Positions 58,631-64,000 of a DNA stretch of 64,000 bases are shown in pieces. Each line of letters begins with the position of its first letter. The first letter of the stretch is position 1. Below the pieces are notes generated by a model. That model had not been told where the DNA came from, ran no database searches, and was given only the letters and a program-made list of their open reading frames with translations. Source of the stretch: Streptomyces sp. ICC1 (GTDB lineage Bacteria; Actinomycetota; Actinomycetes; Streptomycetales; Streptomycetaceae); assembly GCF_003287935.1 (NCBI RefSeq), contig NZ_CP030287.1:5287022-5351021 (forward strand), in the 5' to 3' direction. The position numbers and the translations under genes are program-made.

Positions 58631-59278
58631 GTGACCCGCCGCACTCTGCCCGTCGCAGTCGCCGCCACGGCTTCCGCAGCCCTGCTCCTGTCGGCGTGCG
58701 GCGGTGGCGAAACGAAGGCGAACGACAAGATCACCGGAGCGGAGTCTAGCGCTCCGCCGTCGCCCTCCCCGTCCCCGCCCCCCTCCCAGGCGACAGGCCG
58801 CCCGACCGTGACCCTCCCGCCGGACTTCAAGAACGTGTTCGAAGGATGGGCCACGGGCGATGCCGGCAAGGATGCCGCCCTGACCGACCTCAGCAGCCAG
58901 ATCAACGCCGTTGACGCCGCCATCGCGAACGACGAGCCCGAATCGCCCGCCGTGGTCTTCTACAACAAGGGCATGGCCCTCATCAACGCCGGTACGTGGA
59001 TCGCGAAGATGAAGACGAAGGGCTACGTTCCCACCGGAACCTCCCGATACTTCAACCCGAAGCTTCAGTCGTTCGACGACAAGTCCGTCGGCGTCTCCTA
59101 CTGCTCGGACGAGAGCAAGGCGTTCGCCAAGGACCGCGGGACGGGCAAGGTCCACACGACCCCCGTGACCGACAACTCATACGTGGCCTACACCGCCCGC
59201 CTGGAGAAGAACGAGCAGGGCGTCTGGCAGACCACCCAGCTGAACTCCAAGAGGGGCGACAAGTCGTGCACACCTTAA
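58631..59278 (+). CDS. Putative lipoprotein
   Basis: A 215-aa exported lipoprotein. The signal peptide ends in the lipobox LLLSACGGGE (Cys23). A Ser/Pro linker (SSAPPSPSPSPPPSQATG) follows, then a soluble domain FKNVFEGWATGDAGKDAALT, PESPAVVFYNKGMALINAGT, and YCSDESKAFAKDRGTGKVHT with a conserved-looking Cys pair (YCSDE and KSCTP). No family recognised. GTG 58631 is the start. It overlaps the secreted-protein gene by 13 nt, so they are co-expressed; both are divergent from the Tad operon. Confidence 0.75.
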   Translation: MTRRTLPVAVAATASAALLLSACGGGETKANDKITGAESSAPPSPSPSPPPSQATGRPTVTLPPDFKNVFEGWATGDAGKDAALTDLSSQINAVDAAIANDEPESPAVVFYNKGMALINAGTWIAKMKTKGYVPTGTSRYFNPKLQSFDDKSVGVSYCSDESKAFAKDRGTGKVHTTPVTDNSYVAYTARLEKNEQGVWQTTQLNSKRGDKSCTP

Positions 59279-60312
59279 GGACTCCACTCCGCGTGGTAGC
59301 GACGGGAGTGACCGCCGCGGCGATCGCACTCATGCCTGGTATCGCGGCGGCGGAGTGGCCGCCCGAAGGCGACACCCGCGGTGGTGACCCCCAGACCAGC
59401 GGCGGCCACGACAAGGGCACGCTCACCTCGCTGATCAGCTTCTCGGGGTCGACCAAGGGCAAGGGCAGCCCGAAGGGCTTCACGGCGTCCAACAACTGGA
59501 CGCCGCCCGCCTGCTGGTACGAGCCGCGCTCCGCATCGCAGTTCGCGGAGTACGTCGAGGCCTTCGTCGCGGAAACCGTCAACTACCCCGGTCAGGCGGG
59601 TCACGCCAAGAGTGCAGTGGGGCAGTTCAGGACGATCTACAAAGACGGCAAGTACAAGAACTACAACCTGGACCAAGAGGGCAAGGGTGCCTTCTGGGTC
59701 GCCGTCCGCAATCCCGACCGGTTGAATGACGTCGCCTCCATGGGCTGCAGCGAGCTGCCGGAGTGGGTCCCCAACGGCACCCCGCCCCCTTTCCAGAACT
59801 CCGTCACGCCCGAGGTCCTGGCTCACCTGGCGTACAACCAGATCGCCATCACTCCGACCACTGTGAGCCTCGCCCCCACCCCGGCGAACAACAAGGTCAA
59901 CCTGGCCACGTGGATCTCGCACGACAAGGCCGACTTCAAGCCGGTCTCCGTCACCGCGACCCTCAACGCCGCCGGCGTGAACGTCACCGCCACCACCACC
60001 GCCAGACCGGTCTCCCTGCACATCAAGCCCGGCACCGCCGACGCCCAGGTCCACCCCGGCTCCGGCGAGTGCGCCATCAATGCCGACGGCACGATCGGGG
60101 CTCCCTTCACCGAAGGTTCGGCCGACAAGAACCCGCCGTGCGGGCTCACGTACCTGCGTTCCTCGGGCAACGGCACGTACGCCCTGGAAGCCAGCATCAC
60201 GTGGGAGGTCACCTGGACCTCGACCACCGCCCCCGGAGGCGGCCTTCCCCCTGGGACCTTCGCCGTCGTCCAGAACATCACCGTCCAGGAGATCCAGGCC
60301 GTCAACCGCTGA
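59266..60312 (+). CDS. Secreted protein of unknown function
   Basis: A 348-aa exported protein with a Sec signal (VVATGVTAAAIALMPGIAAA, cleavage after AAA). The mature part has WTPPACWYEPRSASQFAEYV, a basic-aromatic segment YKDGKYKNYNLDQEGKGAFW, and Cys in pairs (MGCSELPEW, SGECAINADG, NPPCGLTYLR). C-terminal WEVTWTSTTAPGGGLPPGTF is beta-like. I recall proteins of this type adjacent to Tad loci and enhanced-antibiotic clusters, but no function. GTG 59266 overlaps the lipoprotein stop. Confidence 0.75.
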   Translation: MHTLRTPLRVVATGVTAAAIALMPGIAAAEWPPEGDTRGGDPQTSGGHDKGTLTSLISFSGSTKGKGSPKGFTASNNWTPPACWYEPRSASQFAEYVEAFVAETVNYPGQAGHAKSAVGQFRTIYKDGKYKNYNLDQEGKGAFWVAVRNPDRLNDVASMGCSELPEWVPNGTPPPFQNSVTPEVLAHLAYNQIAITPTTVSLAPTPANNKVNLATWISHDKADFKPVSVTATLNAAGVNVTATTTARPVSLHIKPGTADAQVHPGSGECAINADGTIGAPFTEGSADKNPPCGLTYLRSSGNGTYALEASITWEVTWTSTTAPGGGLPPGTFAVVQNITVQEIQAVNR

Positions 60313-60384
60313 CCGCACGTCGCGTAGCCTTCACCCCCAGGCCGGGCCGCCCGTACCCGTGGCGGCTGACCTGGGAGGGTGGTC

Positions 60385-60945
60385 ATGAACGAGCTCAAGA
60401 CGGGGTCCCGGACCTGGCGGGTCCTGGTGCACTCGGCGTACGCGGTGGTCTCCGGCCTCGCCGGGGCGGGCGCGCTCATCACCGCGGTCGTCAGCGCCGC
60501 CGCCGGCTCCGAGGGTTCCTCCTGGGCCGACAGCAGCCGGGACCACGTCACCGGCGTGCTCACCCTGCTCTTCCTCGCCGTCCTCTGCCTCGACCTCGCG
60601 CGCAAGCTGACCCAGGACGCCCTCGCCCTGCACCGGGCCGACCGCCCCGAGGACGCCGAGGTGGCCGCGGGCATCGCCCTCGCCCTCGGCTGCGCCTACG
60701 GCGCCGTCTCCGGCCTGGTCCTGTCGACCGCCGCCGACGGCGTCCCGCTCTGGGGCGTGCTCCTCGTCATGGGCGGCCCGCCCCTGGCCCTGACGGCCCT
60801 CCGCGCACCGAAGGCCATCAGCGCCCGCCGGGAGCGGACGACCGCCCGCGCCGCCGCGAGGGCGGCAGCCCGGCCGGTCGTCACCACGCGCAACCCCGGC
60901 GCCATGCGCCGCACCACCCGCGCACAGCGGCGAAGCGCGTCCTGA
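60385..60945 (+). CDS. Membrane protein, four predicted helices
   Basis: A 186-aa protein with helices near 16-38, 52-72, 92-112 and 120-137 (for example AYAVVSGLAGAGALITAVVS, VLTLLFLAVLCLDLA), an Ala/Arg-rich cytosolic end (RAAARAAARPVVTTRNPGAM). ATG 60385 is preceded by GGGAGG 7 nt upstream. It follows the secreted protein by 72 nt and may be in the same unit. No family identified. Confidence 0.6.
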   Translation: MNELKTGSRTWRVLVHSAYAVVSGLAGAGALITAVVSAAAGSEGSSWADSSRDHVTGVLTLLFLAVLCLDLARKLTQDALALHRADRPEDAEVAAGIALALGCAYGAVSGLVLSTAADGVPLWGVLLVMGGPPLALTALRAPKAISARRERTTARAAARAAARPVVTTRNPGAMRRTTRAQRRSAS

Positions 60946-61030
60946 GGCCCGTCCCGCAGGCCGCCGACGCCAACGCCAACGCGAATGCCCACGCCCGCGC
61001 CCACGCCCGGAGTTCCGCCCGGAGTCCCGC

Positions 61031-61630
61031 CTAGAGTTCCGACTCGTCGTCGACGAGCCGGATGCTCCGTACGAACGCGTCGAAGGCCGGCTCCGCGACG
61101 GAGAGCCTCCCCAGGTCGTCCGACGAAGCGAAGGCGATGACGTCCACGCCGCGCTTTTCGTCCCGGAACGCGTACCAGAGGTTCATTGCCACGGAGTTGT
61201 CGTCCAACTGCACGTGCGTGCGCGAATGCAGACCCGTGCCGAGCGCCTCCGTGGTGAATTCCTCCACCTGCGGAGGCAGCATGGCATCGGGGCTCTCGAC
61301 CCGCGCGTACTTCCGCAGCGCCACATCCCGATCGCCCTCCGCCGGCCCGTACCAGAGGTGGATGTCCAGCGGCTCTTCCGTGGGGTGCGCGAAATAGAGG
61401 TAGCTCTCGCGGGAGGTGTTCATCTCCTCGAACACCTGCCGGCGGGCCGCAAGGAGCGTGGACAGGCGCTTGAGCTCCTTCCGCTTGAGCGGCAGGTCGT
61501 GGTAGGTCAGCAGGACGACGGCCTTGCTCTCGGCCCAGTCCTTCTCGTCGTCCCACGGCCTTTCATCCCATGCGCCCCAGGGCAGGGGCACCCAGTACAG
61601 GTCGTCGAAGTCGACGTGAACCCAGCTCAT
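61031..61630 (-). CDS. Hypothetical protein, possible immunity partner
   Basis: A 199-aa acidic soluble protein. It opens MSWVHVDFDDLYWVPLPWGA, with a Trp-rich first 30 residues, then KRKELKRLSTLLAARRQVFE and SYLYFAHPTEEPLDIHLWYG. No signal or membrane helix. ATG 61630 follows GGGTGGGAAG. Its gene lies 17 nt after the end of the 467-aa WXG protein gene, the usual position of an immunity gene, but without a recognised family the role is a guess. Confidence 0.55.
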   Translation of the reverse strand: MSWVHVDFDDLYWVPLPWGAWDERPWDDEKDWAESKAVVLLTYHDLPLKRKELKRLSTLLAARRQVFEEMNTSRESYLYFAHPTEEPLDIHLWYGPAEGDRDVALRKYARVESPDAMLPPQVEEFTTEALGTGLHSRTHVQLDDNSVAMNLWYAFRDEKRGVDVIAFASSDDLGRLSVAEPAFDAFVRSIRLVDDESEL

Positions 61631-61647
61631 TCTTCCCACCCATTCCT

Positions 61648-63051
61648 TTACGGCGCGTAGTCGTACATGCCGGTGTCGCTCGGAGTCCAGTCCTTGAGGT
61701 CTCCGTAAGGGCCGACCTTCGGCTTGTCCTCGTAGATGTCGCTCGGCGCGATGCCCTTGTCGGTCCAGTCGATCAGGTTTCCGGCCGCGAAAGTACCAAA
61801 GGCGAGTCCGCCGTTACGGCCGGCCGCCCGCGCCGCCGCACTCGTGGCCGGGTCGCCGCCCCGCTTCAATGCCTCGTTCCGCGCGAACTTGAGCTGCGCG
61901 GCCGCATCGCGGTCGCCGCCCGCCCTGAACGTGTCCATCCGGCTCGGCTTGGGCATCTCCGTGGCCACGCCCTTGGGCTTCTGGGACTTCACGAAGGCGT
62001 CCTTCTCCTTCTGGATGGCGTCCCTCGCGCGCTGGCTGCCCGCGTTCGCCTTGCGCTCCTCGAACTTCGCGATCTTGTCCTTGTACGCCGGGCTCGTCTT
62101 CACGTCCTTCGCCTGCTGGCGTCCGGCCTTGACCGAGGCCTGCCGAGCGGCGTCCGAACCCTTCTTGATGCCCTTGCCGGCCACGGTTCCCATGCGCATG
62201 GTGAGCAGGCCCACGACGTCGAAGACCACGTCGCCCCACCCTCCGTTGCCGGTGGCCGCCATGGCGACGTGCGCCACCGTGCTCGCGAGGGCGAGGGCCG
62301 TGCCGATCTGGGTCATGAGCGCCATCGCCGCGAGCCAGCCCGCGCCCGGCACGGCGAACATGGCCACGATCATGATGACCAGCGCGATGACCGCGAGGAT
62401 CGTGGCGATCCAGCCCATGACCTCCAGCACGACCTTGATGGCCTTGAGGTTGCGCTCGATGAGGTTGGAGAACCAGCTCCAGAAGCCGTCCTCGACCGCG
62501 TCGTCGATGATGTCGCGGATCTTGTCCGCGATCCGCTTGGAGTCCTTGCGGTATCCCTCGACGGCCGTGCCGTTGCGCTTCTTCGCACCCTCCAGCTTGG
62601 TGCGCGCGCTCTCCAGCTCCGTCTTCTTCGACGGCTCCAGGTCCTTCTCCGCCGTCTTGGCCGCCGCCGAGTCCGGGTCCTCGCTGCCCACCAGGGCCCG
62701 GAAGCTCTCCTGGGCCTCCTTCGCGGACGTCAGCGCCGCCGCGGTCTCGCTCTGCGCGTGCTCCAGGCAGCCCGCCCACTCGCCCAGCTTGGCGGAAACC
62801 TTCTCGTACCGGCCCGCCGACTTCTCCAGCTTGCCCTTCAGCTTGCCGGAGCCCTTCTTCAGCTCCTCGACGTACTTGCCCTTGAGCTCGTCCGTCCCCG
62901 ATATGGCCTTGAGCCGGGTGATCTGCGCCCGGATCTGCTCACCCGTGGTCGCCATGTTCTTGGCCCCGGTTCTCACCTCCTCGGGATTGCCCGGCGTGGG
63001 ATCGGAGCCGGCCAGCGGCTGCCAGTCCTTGGGTCGGTTGTTGGGTGCCAT
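61648..63051 (-). CDS. WXG-motif putative type VII secreted protein with membrane-active middle
   Basis: A 467-aa protein in three parts. The first 125 residues are helical with DWQPLAGSDPTPGNPEEV at the start (the shape of a T7SS signal region) and W92-A-G94 in KLGEWAGCLEHAQ, a WXG turn. A coiled-coil linker (about 130-190) leads to two long hydrophobic stretches (211-233 VMGWIATILAVIALVIMIVA and 238-266). The C-terminal third is Lys/Arg-rich (KAGRQQAKDVKTSPAYKDKI), ending GLKDWTPSDTGMYDYAP-like Tyr/Asp tail. This matches LXG/WXG polymorphic toxins by layout. No known toxin fold is recognised. Confidence 0.65.
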   Translation of the reverse strand: MAPNNRPKDWQPLAGSDPTPGNPEEVRTGAKNMATTGEQIRAQITRLKAISGTDELKGKYVEELKKGSGKLKGKLEKSAGRYEKVSAKLGEWAGCLEHAQSETAAALTSAKEAQESFRALVGSEDPDSAAAKTAEKDLEPSKKTELESARTKLEGAKKRNGTAVEGYRKDSKRIADKIRDIIDDAVEDGFWSWFSNLIERNLKAIKVVLEVMGWIATILAVIALVIMIVAMFAVPGAGWLAAMALMTQIGTALALASTVAHVAMAATGNGGWGDVVFDVVGLLTMRMGTVAGKGIKKGSDAARQASVKAGRQQAKDVKTSPAYKDKIAKFEERKANAGSQRARDAIQKEKDAFVKSQKPKGVATEMPKPSRMDTFRAGGDRDAAAQLKFARNEALKRGGDPATSAAARAAGRNGGLAFGTFAAGNLIDWTDKGIAPSDIYEDKPKVGPYGDLKDWTPSDTGMYDYAP

Positions 63052-63116
63052 GCTCTTCGAACCCCCGTGATTCCTGCTACTTCTTCACTGCTACTTCTTC
63101 GCTGCGTTCTTCTTCA

Positions 63117-63419
63117 CTACTTCTTCTTTTCGACCTTGCCCGAGTCGATCAGGTCCTTCTCCAGCCCCTCGAAGCTCTCCCGGGCCTTGATGACGAGCTT
63201 GAGCACGTCCTCGATGTTCGTGAGCATCTGCTTGCGGTTCTTCTTCCAGTTGTCCGAGAACTCGTGCATCGCACTCTCGAGGGTCTTCGCCCCGACGTCC
63301 TCGGCCAGCTCGTCCTGCCGGTCCCCGCACTTCTTGAACTCCGTCTGGATGATCCCCAGGGACTTCTCGGATTCCGTCAGCAGCTGGTAGTCGACCTTCA
63401 GGTCGGACTTGTCACCCAT
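63117..63419 (-). CDS. ESAT-6/WXG100-like small protein
   Basis: A 100-aa two-helix protein: helix 1 about 9-48 (DYQLLTESEKSLGIIQTEFK), turn near FSDNWKKNRKQM (W58, in place of the exact WXG), helix 2 about 62-92 and a Lys-rich end VEKKK. Size and position directly before the 467-aa protein match the small partner proteins of type VII effectors. ATG 63419 has GAGGAG about 6 nt upstream. In the 65 nt after it a small direct repeat, GAAGAAGTAGCAGT, occurs twice. Confidence 0.7.
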   Translation of the reverse strand: MGDKSDLKVDYQLLTESEKSLGIIQTEFKKCGDRQDELAEDVGAKTLESAMHEFSDNWKKNRKQMLTNIEDVLKLVIKARESFEGLEKDLIDSGKVEKKK

Positions 63420-64000
63420 CACCACTCCTCTGCCATGCGAACGTCGTCATGATCGCGTCGAACAGCTCCACGAGCAGGAGCGCGAACTCACCCTCCGGGT
63501 CCCCGTCCCCAGGTGTGGAGAACGAGACGCTGATCCAGCGGGCCGCGTTCCCGGGCACCGGCATCGTGTAGTCCACGGTCCGGGCGGCCTCGTGCCGACC
63601 CTTCGCCGGGTCGGCGGGACGGACGCGCTCCGTACGGGAACCCACCCCGCCCTCGACGTCCACCTCTTGGGCGTCCGCCTCCCCGTCCCCGCCGGCCGCG
63701 AGGGCGCGGGCGACCTCCAGCGGGTCCACGCCGTCGCCCAGCTCGAGCCGGAACTGCGCCACCACGATGGAGCAGGGGATGGCGATCCCGTCGCGCGGGA
63801 TGGTGGGGAGGTACAGGTCGATACCGGAGTTGTCGGCGGCCTTGCGGGCCAGCTTCAGCAGATGGCCTTCGAGCTGGGCCCGGTGCTTCGCGACCTCGTC
63901 CCGGGGGAGCTCGTCGGGGGCGAAGGCCGCGGTATCGGCCGCGATCGTGCGTACCGCGTCCTCCATTCCCTCCCCGAGCGGAATGTGCGACCACCCCGGA
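63412..64000 (-). CDS. Hypothetical protein, 5' end beyond the window
   Basis: The last 195 codons of a leftward gene. The frame is open to the right edge and its sequence is protein-like from the edge (PGWSHIPLGEG), so the true start lies outside. It is acidic, with EVAKHRAQLEGHLLKLARKA (a helix), IDLYLPTIPRDGIAIPCSIV and a C-terminal YTMPVPGNAARWISVSFSTP beta-region. The stop overlaps the start of the ESAT-6-like gene by 8 nt. Its position suggests a dedicated partner or chaperone of the small secreted proteins, but this is a guess. Confidence 0.6.
   Translation of the reverse strand, partial: PGWSHIPLGEGMEDAVRTIAADTAAFAPDELPRDEVAKHRAQLEGHLLKLARKAADNSGIDLYLPTIPRDGIAIPCSIVVAQFRLELGDGVDPLEVARALAAGGDGEADAQEVDVEGGVGSRTERVRPADPAKGRHEAARTVDYTMPVPGNAARWISVSFSTPGDGDPEGEFALLLVELFDAIMTTFAWQRSGDG

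Noticed and set aside
63061..63116. Longer C terminus for the ESAT-6-like protein via the Lys codons in the following spacer
   Set aside because: It would need a frameshift past the TAG at 63117-63119; the GAAGAAG repeats there look like local duplication.

Overview
The window is chromosomal DNA of a Streptomyces-like actinomycete. It is very GC-rich with strong third-position GC, many GTG starts and ATGA/GTGA stop-start overlaps. It carries whiG (sporulation sigma factor), a four-gene signal peptidase I cluster, the crotonyl-CoA carboxylase/reductase (ethylmalonyl-CoA) operon, a Flp/Tad pilus locus and type VII-secretion-like small proteins. Most of it is ordinary vertically inherited core; the left 9.4 kb and the right 6 kb look accessory. 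No tRNA, rRNA or CRISPR array was seen.

Layout. 1-2.0 kb: the start of a response regulator, its histidine kinase and a small membrane protein. 2.0-9.45 kb: a decayed accessory stretch with a frameshifted GNAT acetyltransferase, an internally deleted IS5-type transposase remnant, an intact GNAT, a divergent SRPBCC/TetR pair around a long perfect palindrome, a frameshifted TIGR03086-type protein, a winged-helix protein gene with an in-frame amber codon, and a second truncated transposase. 9.45-12.6 kb: glycerate kinase and a BCCT betaine-type transporter. 12.6-16.1 kb: a polytopic membrane protein paired with a GtrB-like glycosyltransferase. 16.4-19.4 kb: Nudix, a hypothetical, and an Ada/AlkA fusion with MGMT (alkylation repair). 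19.5-21.1 kb: psd-pssA (phosphatidylethanolamine synthesis). 21.3-27.4 kb: ccr-meaA-mcl-maoC-acd, which together convert crotonyl-CoA by reductive carboxylation through ethylmalonyl-, methylsuccinyl- and methylmalyl-CoA to glyoxylate and propionyl-CoA, feeding acetate assimilation and polyketide extender units. A TetR gene lies just upstream and paired palindromes sit before ccr.

28.8-41.1 kb: TetR, whiG, dprA-yifB-yraN, DUF2469, Nudix, sipZ/Y/X/W, then rplS, trmD, rimM, khpA and rpsP (translation core). 41.2-48.1 kb: an SprT-like protein, an archaeal/eukaryal-type proS, a methyltransferase, an FtsH with an unusual pore loop, and ffh. 48.1-58.3 kb: a complete-looking Tad operon read leftward (CpaB, TadZ, TadA, TadB, TadC, Flp, TadE, TadE, TadG-like, a membrane LysM-BTAD protein) that ends in a prepilin-peptidase stub running in frame into ffh. 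58.6-60.9 kb: a divergent lipoprotein, an overlapping secreted protein and a membrane protein. 61.0-64.0 kb: a leftward cassette of a partial ORF, a 100-aa ESAT-6-like protein, a 467-aa WXG-containing membrane-active protein and a possible immunity partner, cut by the window edge.

Limits: functions come from motif recognition and memory of protein families, without any search. Frameshifts and stops are read directly from the bases and could be assembly errors until checked.
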